A stretch of 64,000 bases of DNA from Anaerolineales bacterium (lineage in GTDB: Bacteria; Chloroflexota; Anaerolineae; Anaerolineales; UBA4823). Location of the stretch: contig JAGVAD010000007.1 in NCBI GenBank assembly GCA_020060465.1, forward strand, positions 124,001-188,000, written 5' to 3'. The stretch's first letter is position 1. Each line of letters starts with the position of its first letter. The translations under genes were made by a program, and so were the position numbers. Of this stretch, positions 26,770 through 34,500 are shown one piece after another. The notes beneath the pieces were generated by a model. It had not been told where the DNA came from. It ran no database searches and worked only from the letters and a program-made list of their open reading frames with translations.

Positions 26770-28265
26770 GAGTTTTCCTGATGCATCCTGACCGGGATTT
26801 CAACGTGACGCAGAAACTCCCGTTCAATGAAGCCGCGTTGACCGAGGACCTGGAATTGAACATATTGTTCAATGCCATGGCGCTGGGTGATGAATTTCTA
26901 TTCAAAGTGGTAAGGCAAGCTATTTTTGCGAGTTTGGACGCGCCGGAGGCTATTCGCTATCGCCAGGAGATTCTCAAGGATTGTTTAAAAAATCCTTCCA
27001 TTGTGAGGAAAATCTACCGCATCCCAATCGAGTCAATTGAAAATAAACGCAGGCGGTGGATGGGTATTTTTAGCAGCCAACCAAGCGGCATCTTGAGCGG
27101 CGCAGTCCAGATGCTCGAAATGTTCGTCGTTCTTCTCAGAAAATTAAAGAGGATCGCTGACGAACACGCCGATGGATTCGAATCGCCGGGCTTCAAACGA
27201 TTCTTTGCGATGATTCAGCAGGAACTGAGCGACGATTATTTCGCCGTTGTGGAAAACCATCTTAAGATGTTGAAATTTCATGACGGCGTTCTCATCAGCG
27301 CAGAACTGGGAAATGGAAATGAAGGAACCAATTACATCTTGCGCAAAACCAATCACGACCATCGGAATTGGCTGAAGCGAGTCCTCGCAAGAAAATCGCC
27401 CAGCTATTCTTATACTCTCCATCCCCGCGATGATGCCGGGGCGAGGGCGCTTGGAGAATTAAGAGACAGAGGTGTCAATCTGGTTGCCAATGCGGTTGCC
27501 CAATCTGCTGACCATATTGACAGTTTTTTCAATATGCTGCGGCTGGAATTGGCCTTCTACATCGGCTGTTTGAATTTATCCGAACACCTTGACCAATTGG
27601 GAGAGCCTATTGTTTTTCCCGAACCTGCGCCGGCCAGTGAACGACAGCATTCGTTTACCGGATTATATGATGTCGCTCTGGCATTGACCATGAAACAAAA
27701 AGTTGTAGGGAATGACGTGAATGCCGATGGCAAGGACCTCGCAATGATCACAGGCGCCAACCAGGGAGGTAAGTCCACATTCTTGCGAAGTATCGGTCTG
27801 GCGCAATTGATGATGCAATGCGGGATGTTCGTCCCGGCGGAATCGTTCCGCGCCAATGTGTGCAGTGGCTTGTTTACACACTACAAAAGAGAAGAAGATG
27901 CCACCATGACCAGCGGCAAATTCGACGAGGAGCTTGGCAGGATGAGCGCTATCGTGGACAACATAACGCCTAACTCGATGGTTTTGTTCAACGAATCGTT
28001 CGCTGCGACCAATGAAAGGGAAGGCTCGGAGATTGCCAGGCAGATTGTGAGTGCCTTACTGGAAAAGCGGGTCAAGGTTTTCTTTGTCACACATTTGTAT
28101 GAATTGGCGCAGAGTTTCCATGCCCAGGGAATGGATAACGCCATTTTCCTGCGGGCAGACAGGCAGGAAGACGGTCGCCGCACATATAAATTGATCGAAG
28201 CGCCTCCCCTGAAGACCAGTTATGGCGTGGATGCGTACAACAAGATATTCGGTGAGCGAAAATGA
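26766..28265 (+). CDS. MutS-like ATPase, second of a pair
   Basis: 499 residues, a paralogue of the previous gene with the same plan: helical core, then ATPase with Walker A GANQGGKST (330-338), Walker B SMVLFNESFA (again Asn instead of Asp), signature-like GKFDEELGRMSAIV, and switch histidine in THLYEL. No mismatch-recognition domain. It starts inside the stop of the first gene (ATGA) and another ATG overlaps its own stop, pointing to a three-gene operon. The family is usually annotated as mismatch repair, but its substrate is unknown. Confidence 0.85.
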   Translation: MRVFLMHPDRDFNVTQKLPFNEAALTEDLELNILFNAMALGDEFLFKVVRQAIFASLDAPEAIRYRQEILKDCLKNPSIVRKIYRIPIESIENKRRRWMGIFSSQPSGILSGAVQMLEMFVVLLRKLKRIADEHADGFESPGFKRFFAMIQQELSDDYFAVVENHLKMLKFHDGVLISAELGNGNEGTNYILRKTNHDHRNWLKRVLARKSPSYSYTLHPRDDAGARALGELRDRGVNLVANAVAQSADHIDSFFNMLRLELAFYIGCLNLSEHLDQLGEPIVFPEPAPASERQHSFTGLYDVALALTMKQKVVGNDVNADGKDLAMITGANQGGKSTFLRSIGLAQLMMQCGMFVPAESFRANVCSGLFTHYKREEDATMTSGKFDEELGRMSAIVDNITPNSMVLFNESFAATNEREGSEIARQIVSALLEKRVKVFFVTHLYELAQSFHAQGMDNAIFLRADRQEDGRRTYKLIEAPPLKTSYGVDAYNKIFGERK

Positions 28266-28471
28266 AAGAGAAATTCGATTATTAGCAATAGGCCAGCTTT
28301 CTCGAAGCCAGGCAGCGCCGATTGATGGTGATGGATGACGCAGGCCGTCTATTGCGTCTGATCAGTGATGCGGATGCAGTCGCCCGCGTCCAATCCGCCG
28401 CACAGCGGAGTGCGATTCAGGCGCTGCGCAGCACAAAGAATGTTTTAGATGATCTGAAGAAATTCTTCTGA
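28262..28471 (+). pseudogene. Third small frame of the fluoride operon, broken by two TAG codons
   Basis: The ATG at 28262 overlaps the MutS-like stop (ATGA) and opens MKEKFDY, then meets TAG (28283), CAA, TAG (28289), after which the same frame runs on for about 60 codons (ASFLEARQRRLMVMDDAG ... VLDDLKKFF) to TGA at 28469. Codon composition downstream looks coding and helical. A shorter intact version could start at ATG 28325 (48 residues). Nonsense decay is the simplest reading. No family recognised. Confidence 0.5.
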
Positions 28472-28486
28472 TCATGAAATTCCCGG

Positions 28487-29668
28487 TTATACCTGTTTGC
28501 GGATAAAATAGAAAACAGGAATTGACGCAAGTTGGGCGATCACCGAAAAGGCAACCAGCCACGGAATCGAAACGTCATATAAAACGCCAATCAAGACGCT
28601 GCCGAAAAACCAGGCAATCCCATAGACCATGTTGAAGAGACCATACGCCAGTCCGCGCTGTTTGGGTAAGATCATGCCTGCAATTGCAGCGCGCATGATG
28701 GATTCTTGCGCGCCCATACCAATGCCCCATAAAGCCATGCCCAAAACCGCCAGTGGGAAGTTTCCGAAAAACACCAAAGGCGCGAAAAAGGCTGATAGCC
28801 CGGCGACCAGCATCATGGTCGAAAGACCGAGGCGGTCGAACAAGCGTCCAAAGATGAGGGCGGCAACTGCATCCACGCCCATTGCAACAGCGTATAAAAT
28901 CGGGATTATGGCCGGGTCGGCGACCGATGCTTTTTGGAAGTGATAGGCAATCAGGGGAAAATCGGCAAAGCCTGCCGCAATCAACGCCGTGGCAAGAAGA
29001 TATAACCAGAATGTCTTTGAAAATCCCTGGACTTGTAAACGCGTCTGGCTCAATTCCAAATCCTGCGGGCGAGGATACATCAGTCGCGCGGTGGCAAGGA
29101 TTCCCAGCGCGAGCAGGGCCGGGACCAGCAAGATGCCATAGGCGGCTTGGTAACCACCGCGGAAAAATAAAACGGATGCCATAACCAGTGGGCCGAAAAT
29201 CGCCCCCAGTTGATCCAGCGCCTCGTGCAGACCAAAGCCCCAGCCGCGCCCCATGTGCTGGGTGGCATAGGACAGCATCGCATCGCGTGGCGGAACGCGG
29301 ATGCCCTTTCCGATGCGCTCAATCACCATGAGAAGGGCGGCCAGTTGCCAATTGCCTGCCAATGCCAACAAGGGTATCGCGATCAGGTTAATAGCGTAGC
29401 CGAAAAAGGTGATGGTCCAGTAGCCCTTGGTTTTATCGCTCATGTAGCCGGATAGCAGGCGAATGGAGAATCCAATTAGCTCCCCCAGGCCAGAGACGAT
29501 ACCAACGACAGTTCCGCTTGCGCCCAGGATTGCCAGATAGGGACCGTTGATACTGCGTGCACCTTCATAGGTCATATCGGCGAACAGGCTGACGATGCCA
29601 AGCAGGGTGACGAAACGCAGGGCCGTTTTGGCTGAGATGCCGTGCTCTGTGATTGTGCTAGTCTTCAT
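28487..29668 (-). CDS. MFS transporter under fluoride riboswitch control
   Basis: The start is the ATG at 29668, preceded by AGGAG; a longer frame upstream runs through the riboswitch and is not real. 393 residues, about 12 helices. The loop DKTKGYWTITFFG and KGIRVPPRDAML are characteristic of a subgroup of MFS exporters. It converges on the MutS-like operon with 15 bp between it and the small broken frame. Because a fluoride-type riboswitch controls it, fluoride export or protection from acidification is a reasonable inference, not a demonstrated role. Confidence 0.85.
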   Translation of the reverse strand: MKTSTITEHGISAKTALRFVTLLGIVSLFADMTYEGARSINGPYLAILGASGTVVGIVSGLGELIGFSIRLLSGYMSDKTKGYWTITFFGYAINLIAIPLLALAGNWQLAALLMVIERIGKGIRVPPRDAMLSYATQHMGRGWGFGLHEALDQLGAIFGPLVMASVLFFRGGYQAAYGILLVPALLALGILATARLMYPRPQDLELSQTRLQVQGFSKTFWLYLLATALIAAGFADFPLIAYHFQKASVADPAIIPILYAVAMGVDAVAALIFGRLFDRLGLSTMMLVAGLSAFFAPLVFFGNFPLAVLGMALWGIGMGAQESIMRAAIAGMILPKQRGLAYGLFNMVYGIAWFFGSVLIGVLYDVSIPWLVAFSVIAQLASIPVFYFIRKQV

Positions 29669-29701
29669 AATGATCAGTCTCCTGTGAACTGGCTGGAGGC
29701 G

Positions 29702-29800
29702 AAAAAAAGCCTCTACCAGCGGGATGATGGTAGAGGCTATCGGTCTTAAATTCGACGCAGGCTTTTGTCTTTCACATTGACGAGCCTCATCGTCAGTGCG
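29702..29800 (-). promoter_or_regulatory. Second fluoride-type riboswitch with terminator, before MFS gene
   Basis: On the minus strand TGACG..CGTCA (29795-29778) encloses loop ATGAGGCT; loop bases GAGGCT pair with AGCCTC (29738-29733) as in the first copy, with both sides changed together relative to GAAGCT/AGCTTC. CGAT precedes the 3' strand. Terminator: AGCCTCTACCA, 9-base loop, TGGTAGAGGCT, then seven T (29738-29702). The joining region between P2 and the pseudoknot is about 20 nt longer than usual and the AAAC block is not clear, so this aptamer is divergent. Confidence 0.75.
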
Positions 29801-30024
29801 CCTGAAAATATCTGGTTTGCAGAAAAAAATTATATCACCTTTGATGGGCAGATTGGCTTGCGGTTTGTAGCCTGCTATGAAGGTCGTAGGGATGAGAGCT
29901 GCTTGAGTCGGCGCTTCGGTCGGGACCTCGATGGCTGCTTCAGCGACGATAGGCGGATTATCCGTCTTCCTTTGCCGGAGCCATTGCTTGTTTGAAAAAT
30001 GTCTTTCTGCATTGACGGGCAGAT
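29801..30024. other. Intergenic region upstream of second riboswitch
   Basis: No gene supported. On the minus strand ATATAAT at about 29835-29829 is a possible -10 for the MFS transcript. Two stretches near 29768 and 30001 share GTCTTTC..CATTGACG.GC, a short direct repeat. Open frames here on both strands lack ribosome sites and known motifs. Confidence 0.35.
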
Positions 30025-30537
30025 TCAACGGCAAAACACCATAATGATTGCCAGGGTGCAGACTAGCATCACCACACTGGCGAGCCACTGAACCCTTGTT
30101 CCCACACCAGTATGTCTATCTAGCACAGCCTCTGCCGGGTTGGCAGGGTCATACCAGACAGTCACCGCGCCGCTGGTGGGGTAGCGTCGTATCTCTCGTT
30201 CTAGGTCACACGCTTCGGAAGAAAGCAGACGCGAGCCTAAGCGCAAACGTTCCGATTGGTAACGCGCATCGTTGACGAAATATTCGTAAACAACAGACGG
30301 AGCGTAACGGACTGCCATGCGGTAGCGCCGGATGGATGTGTTCACCCGCACAGGGACGGCAATTTCCTCTACGCTGGAGGAGAGGATGCGCCCGGCGGTC
30401 TGTGCCCAACGACGGGCCGCGTTCACCTGCTTTTGTTCCTGCCAGGCGCGCGCCATCAGGAGAAGCGTGATAAAGCCCATCGGCAGGATAAGGAATAATG
30501 GCAAAAGCAGCCTCAGCTCTAGAAGAGAAGCGTTCAC
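30025..30537 (-). CDS. DUF3592 membrane protein, single module
   Basis: A GTG start at 30537 is chosen because it overlaps the upstream gene's stop (GTGA); the longer frame overlaps that gene. 170 residues: N-terminal helix (about 5-28), an extracytoplasmic beta-rich DUF3592 region with YRMAVRYAPSVVYEYFVND and VTVWYDPANPAEAVLD, and a C-terminal helix. DUF3592 proteins are membrane proteins of unknown function. The neighbour upstream has two copies of the same module, so this pair arose by duplication. Confidence 0.75.
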   Translation of the reverse strand: MNASLLELRLLLPLFLILPMGFITLLLMARAWQEQKQVNAARRWAQTAGRILSSSVEEIAVPVRVNTSIRRYRMAVRYAPSVVYEYFVNDARYQSERLRLGSRLLSSEACDLEREIRRYPTSGAVTVWYDPANPAEAVLDRHTGVGTRVQWLASVVMLVCTLAIIMVFCR

Positions 30538-31487
30538 AGAATCCCTGCGCTGAGGAGCGCCAGCGCCAGCAGTCCCAATCCCAAAGCCCAAATCAGCCAA
30601 CCGCCTGTCACGCGCCGTTCCAGCACCGATTCGGCGGGCGCTTTGGGGTTATAGTACACCGTGACCCGTTCTCCAATGGGGAAACGTTCGAGCATTTTTT
30701 CTACAAACTTGGGATTTCCCCAGCCCCCTTCAGCGCCCAGGCTGTAACGGTCGCTGGTGTATTCGCGCTCGGCAACGGTGTAGGAGTAAACGATGCCGGG
30801 AGAGTAGAGGGTACGTTCGATGTTGCGTCTATGATCCCAACTCTTGAACGAACGGCTTTCGGATGAAATGATTGTGCCAGAGGCGGAAGACCAGGTTTGT
30901 ATGGCGAGCGCCTGCCGCTGTTTTGCAAAGCCAAAGAGCAGAAGAAAGATCCCCAGCCCAGCAGAAAAGGTGACGTAGAGGGCATTTTCGGGGTTGGGGA
31001 GATGCGGCGCCAGCATTTCGGGGACCTTGGCAACGGTGAGCAGAGCCAGGACCGCCCCGGCGCCGACCAAGACAAAAACGCCCGCCAATCCCTTGCCGAA
31101 ATCAATCGGCAGGTCACGCTCCAATACCGCGCGGCGCGGGTTGGACGGGTCGTAGTAGACCATCACCTGCGCGCCCAGCGGATAGCGAGCCAGAATGGCT
31201 TCAATATCGCTTTCGGGGATAATTTCTGCCAGGCTGATGCGTTCTCCGCTGTAACGTTTGCCGTTCACGGTATATTCATAAGCTATCGAAGGCGCACTGC
31301 GAACCTTCTCGCGGTTATCTAAATCGCGCTTTTTGACGGCGCGGATTTCAGAGCGGGTGATAGTGCCGCTGGTAGTGCGCCAGGTCTTGGCGCCCTGAAC
31401 TTCCTTCATTTTTACTACAACAGCCAATACAATTACACCAATCATGGCTGCCGCAAAGAGGCTGATGAAAAACAATATTTCGTTCAT
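30534..31487 (-). CDS. DUF3592 membrane protein, two modules
   Basis: 317 residues. Two tandem modules each have a membrane helix followed by a beta-rich stretch ending in the conserved pattern VMVYYDPSNPRRAVLE (about 115) and VTVYYNPKAPAESVLE (about 285). Helices lie at about 3-25, 140-160, 175-195 and 298-316. Function unknown for the family. Translationally coupled to the single-module protein downstream; 25 bp after a zinc-ribbon gene region on the same strand. Confidence 0.78.
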   Translation of the reverse strand: MNEILFFISLFAAAMIGVIVLAVVVKMKEVQGAKTWRTTSGTITRSEIRAVKKRDLDNREKVRSAPSIAYEYTVNGKRYSGERISLAEIIPESDIEAILARYPLGAQVMVYYDPSNPRRAVLERDLPIDFGKGLAGVFVLVGAGAVLALLTVAKVPEMLAPHLPNPENALYVTFSAGLGIFLLLFGFAKQRQALAIQTWSSASGTIISSESRSFKSWDHRRNIERTLYSPGIVYSYTVAEREYTSDRYSLGAEGGWGNPKFVEKMLERFPIGERVTVYYNPKAPAESVLERRVTGGWLIWALGLGLLALALLSAGIL

Positions 31488-31512
31488 GGCATGATGGATA
31501 GATTGGAGTTCT

Positions 31513-31719
31513 TCAGGCTAATCGTGGTTTCAGTGTTTTAGGGTCCAAATAGAGTTCAACATAACCGCAACTTGGACAAGCGCGTGCGCGCTCGATATTC
31601 GTTGGCCTCCTGACCATCCCCCTTTGTTTTTGTGACACATAACCGAATGTCGCGTCGCTCGCGCTCAGATAACCTTCATCCATCGGTTGATTGCATTTGG
31701 GACAGAGATTGCTTTCCAT
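31513..31719 (-). CDS. Small zinc-ribbon protein
   Basis: The start at 31719 has AGGAG about 8 bases upstream; an ATG seven codons earlier does not. 68 residues with two CxxC pairs, CPKCNQPM near the N-terminus and CPSCGYVELY near the C-terminus, forming one zinc ribbon. Such proteins are common and their roles mostly unknown; nucleic-acid or protein binding is possible. It sits between two membrane-protein genes on the same strand. Confidence 0.7.
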   Translation of the reverse strand: MESNLCPKCNQPMDEGYLSASDATFGYVSQKQRGMVRRPTNIERARACPSCGYVELYLDPKTLKPRLA

Positions 31720-31746
31720 AGTTTTGCTCCTTGATAACACAGTTGG

Positions 31747-32331
31747 TTATAAATTCAAGTGTTGGAATTCCCTTCCGACCTCCTCGCGCTCGAAGGTCAA
31801 CGTTAATTGCTTCTTGTCCTTCGAGAGCGCGGCATATAAACCGAGGACATTCTCCGAATTGCTGAAGATTTCCATAGCCGTCAGCGGGCGTTTAAAGAGC
31901 ATTTTGCCATAGACGGGCGCAAAGAGCAGTTTGAATGCCATTTCCACCAGGCTGCCGGCGATGATTGCCACAATCAAGCCAACGCTGCCGGCAATGATCC
32001 AGTCGGCATACACGGCCTCCCGGCTGGTTGAAGAAGATAAATCCGGAACAAGCAGCCAGGTCAGAATACATGCAATCAACCCCATTAACAGCCCGCCAAT
32101 CAGGAAAGGGATAAGCGTCACTTTCGCCAGCTTGCGCTCCAGTTTTGCGCCTTGCGTGCATAAGGGAACTTCCAGTTTCAGCATCACGGGCTTTGAGCGT
32201 TTCTCGACGCCCATGGGGAGGTTGAGCGGCAAGACCTCACTGGTTGGTTGCCCGCAATGCACGCAGCGCGGCGAGAATTTCAGCGCGGGCAGGTTTTTGG
32301 GGTCGGGGATAGGGAGATTAACAACAAGCAT
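31747..32331 (-). CDS. Membrane protein with N-terminal CxxC, unknown function
   Basis: 194 residues, not recognised. An N-terminal soluble part carries CVHCGQPTSE, half of a possible zinc knuckle. Two long hydrophobic segments follow (about 70-92 and 112-132), and the chain ends in a soluble KKQLTLTFEREEVGREF region. It is the first of four same-strand genes (to 30025) with short gaps, together with the zinc-ribbon and DUF3592 genes, which suggests a small membrane-associated operon. Confidence 0.6.
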   Translation of the reverse strand: MLVVNLPIPDPKNLPALKFSPRCVHCGQPTSEVLPLNLPMGVEKRSKPVMLKLEVPLCTQGAKLERKLAKVTLIPFLIGGLLMGLIACILTWLLVPDLSSSTSREAVYADWIIAGSVGLIVAIIAGSLVEMAFKLLFAPVYGKMLFKRPLTAMEIFSNSENVLGLYAALSKDKKQLTLTFEREEVGREFQHLNL

Positions 32332-32895
32332 TTCTTCACCTGCCTGGAATTTTTCAGCAAGAGTATCAGAAATTATCTGACATATATTTTATCCTAATCA
32401 TCTATTTTGTGGTCTCTCTCTTGAGCGTTAGTGATTGAATCTCGCCATGGGGTTATCAAGAACCGCAATTCGCCCTAAAAGATGAAAATGTCGCCACCGA
32501 GCTCACAGAGCTCACAGGGGGTCTATTTTCAAAGCAGGCACGGAGTACACGGAGATTTTCTTAACTCTTCTCTGTGGCTTCGTGATCATTCCTATCATTC
32601 CTCAACGCTGAATAGGGAGATGGTCATCTATTTTTATTTACAAAAAATGTGAGAACGGTGCGGAAAAGTTTCGTCCCCATTCCAGATGTGAGCGTCAGCC
32701 AGTCAGCGGACAGTTGAATCGAGGTCACAACAGTCCAGGCGCTACGGGGAAGATGCCATTCAAAACGCCTTCCAAATGACTGGAAATCCCAAGCGTAGAT
32801 TTTTAAAGGCAGGGATAACAAATCCTGTCAGCAAGCCGAGCAGGAAGAGGGCATTCCAGGTTGAAGCAAGAGGGTGTCCATTGGGTATCCTTTAC
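32332..32895. other. Gene-free stretch with degenerate sequence
   Basis: About 560 bp with no supported gene. It includes ACAGAGCTCACAG and CACGGAGTACACGGAG runs followed by TCTCTGTGGCTTCGTG, an imperfect repeat of a kind seen between genes. On the minus strand near 32860-32780 a short hydrophobic frame (ALFLLGLLTGFVIPAF) may be a relic of a membrane protein; it is closed by stops on both sides. Confidence 0.4.
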
Positions 32896-32911
32896 GCAAG
32901 ATAAATCTTGC
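32896..32911. repeat. Short hairpin repeat, GATTTATC family, copy 2
   Basis: On the minus strand TAG then T then GCAAGATTTATCTTGC, seven bases after the TAG stop of the mycothiol-enzyme-like gene and touching a second TAG. The stem differs from copies 1 and 3 on both arms and still pairs fully. Confidence 0.55.
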
Positions 32912-32918
32912 ACTACGC

Positions 32919-33719
32919 CTAATACAGAATCAATAAATTATTGAAGGCGCGTTCCACCAGCGCCATATCGCCTGAGATTTTGGCGCGCGCCAAGCCTTCT
33001 TCATAGGAAAAGCGCCCTGAAACAAGGATGTTGAAATCGAGCGCGTCCATTTCCATTTCAGCAGACGGTGCACCGCGCCCGATGCTCCACATGCCGCCTG
33101 CGGTGCCTGTTAGCGAGAGTGTGAGGCCGCGCCCGCTGAGACGCCTGTTTAACTTCTTTGCTACATCTCGCACCACCAGTTCGACAATACGTCCATCATG
33201 TTCGCGGGTCTGCTCGAAGGGGCGGTTCGTAGCGCGACAGATGTCGAGGCGATGCATCCAGGTATCGCGGCTGTGTGTGACCCACATCAAATAACGAACC
33301 GACATGAAGCCGCCAACAGGGTGCGGGATGGCAATCCACTTGATGGCGCGAAAGCCATGCGCCCAGTTGTGGATGGTTTTTGGTCCTACCCGTTTCAATT
33401 CCGCAATCAGTTCGGCGGGCGTATTTGATTTTCGCTCGCCCACCTGCAGGGCGTTGATGGCGTCTTCGGGTAGTTGTCCCGCTTTGGGAAGTTGAGTGTA
33501 CTGGCGGAGCATTTCGCGGTAACTGAATCCGCTGGCATAGCCGCCCGCCTGATGCGCCACCATGTCATGTACGTCCCAGGCAGTGCAGGTGGTGGGTTTG
33601 GACCAATCTTCAGGGGCAAGTGAATCAAGCAGGATCATGAGACGGGCAAAGGCTTCGGTCAAGAGGCGGTGGGCTTCATCTGCATTTGTGTAGGGAATGG
33701 ATTCTGCGGAAGCGGTCAT
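32919..33719 (-). CDS. DinB/maleylpyruvate-isomerase-like (MDMPI) protein
   Basis: 266 residues. The N-terminal four-helix DinB-like domain (about 12-160) has the pattern LAPEDWSKPTTCTAWDVHDMVAHQ with the metal-ligand histidine, and HSRDTWMHRLDI later. The C-terminal part (about 175-262) resembles the SCP2-like domain of mycothiol-dependent enzymes. Members use mycothiol or bacillithiol-type thiols; the actual cofactor here is unknown. It is 3 bp downstream of a TetR repressor gene on the same strand, probably its target. Confidence 0.75.
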   Translation of the reverse strand: MTASAESIPYTNADEAHRLLTEAFARLMILLDSLAPEDWSKPTTCTAWDVHDMVAHQAGGYASGFSYREMLRQYTQLPKAGQLPEDAINALQVGERKSNTPAELIAELKRVGPKTIHNWAHGFRAIKWIAIPHPVGGFMSVRYLMWVTHSRDTWMHRLDICRATNRPFEQTREHDGRIVELVVRDVAKKLNRRLSGRGLTLSLTGTAGGMWSIGRGAPSAEMEMDALDFNILVSGRFSYEEGLARAKISGDMALVERAFNNLLILY

Positions 33720-33722
33720 TTT

Positions 33723-34355
33723 TTATCCTTTCTGGATTAACGCCGCTTCCAGCATAGATAGGACAGTTGGAATCAGTGCTCCGAAGCGTCCCTGTCCGAT
33801 GGGGAAATGCGGCTCGTTGGCGAGGTGCATGGCGGTCAGCCCATGCGCGACGGCAATGACAAGGTCTGCAATTTGCTCGCTGGTGAGGGAGGTGTTCAAT
33901 TCGCTTTGGTATTGCTCCACGCGCCGATAAGCGGCATGGAGTATGCCAAAACTCAGGTCGAGGCTTTCCTGCGAAGGGACAAAGCCAGGCACGGGGCGTT
34001 CAAAACAAAGTTGATAGAGTTCGGGATTCTCTAAAGCGAAGGAGAAATAGCCTACAAGGATGTTGCGTATTTCGTCTTGAAAATTCGCGGAAGCTTGCGC
34101 GGCTTGTTCGACTTTTTCTTTCCACAGGCTGAAACCCAGCCGAAAAAGGGCGTCGTAAATCTCCATTTTGCCCGCAAAGTAGTTGTAGAGCGACGGTGCG
34201 CGCATATCCATGCGGCGGGCGAGTTCCTGCATAGAGAGGGCGGCAACGCCTTCTTCACGCATGATGGCACGCGCGGCTTCGAGAATTGACTGTGTGACAG
34301 CCTGGCGGTTGTGTTGAACGCGGGGAGAGGTGAAATTCTTCATTTTCCTAATCAT
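33723..34355 (-). CDS. TetR-family repressor
   Basis: 210 residues from the ATG at 34355, which has AGGA about nine bases upstream; ATG 34343 is a weaker alternative. The N-terminal helix-turn-helix (about 25-70, LSMQELARRMDMRAPSLYNYF) is typical; the C-terminal ligand domain belongs to the WHG-type subgroup (about 100-205). Two palindromes overlap the start, consistent with self-repression. It forms a two-gene unit with the MDMPI-like protein. Confidence 0.88.
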   Translation of the reverse strand: MIRKMKNFTSPRVQHNRQAVTQSILEAARAIMREEGVAALSMQELARRMDMRAPSLYNYFAGKMEIYDALFRLGFSLWKEKVEQAAQASANFQDEIRNILVGYFSFALENPELYQLCFERPVPGFVPSQESLDLSFGILHAAYRRVEQYQSELNTSLTSEQIADLVIAVAHGLTAMHLANEPHFPIGQGRFGALIPTVLSMLEAALIQKG

Positions 34356-34379
34356 ATTAGTTTTTCCTAATTATATTAG
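34348..34379. promoter_or_regulatory. Doubled palindromic operator for the TetR repressor
   Basis: CTAATCATATTAG (34348-34360) and CTAATTATATTAG (34367-34379) are two 13-bp inverted repeats 19 bp apart, about two helix turns, on the same face of DNA. They overlap the TetR start and its promoter region, and could also influence the + strand lipoprotein operon. Confidence 0.7.
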
Positions 34380-34500
34380 TTTTTCTTGAGATGTCAAGAT
34401 GGAAAACAAAACGTATGTTTTACCGAGAATTTACATCCCTAAAACACCCTCCTTACCATGCGGGCGTACAATCCATCAAAATAGCAAAGAGGTTCCAGCC

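Noticed and set aside
25243-28265. Annotation of the ATPase pair as ordinary mutS mismatch-repair genes
   Set aside because: No mismatch-recognition domain, short length, altered Walker B and fluoride control argue against a standard repair role.
28262-28295. Two in-frame TAG codons as a case of recoding (pyrrolysine or suppressor)
   Set aside because: No pyrrolysine machinery is visible and seven genes here end in ordinary TAG stops; nonsense decay is simpler.
28487-30088. Extended N-terminus of the MFS protein (140 extra residues)
   Set aside because: The extension reads through the second riboswitch and its terminator; the ATG at 29668 has AGGAG and begins at the normal MFS N-terminus.
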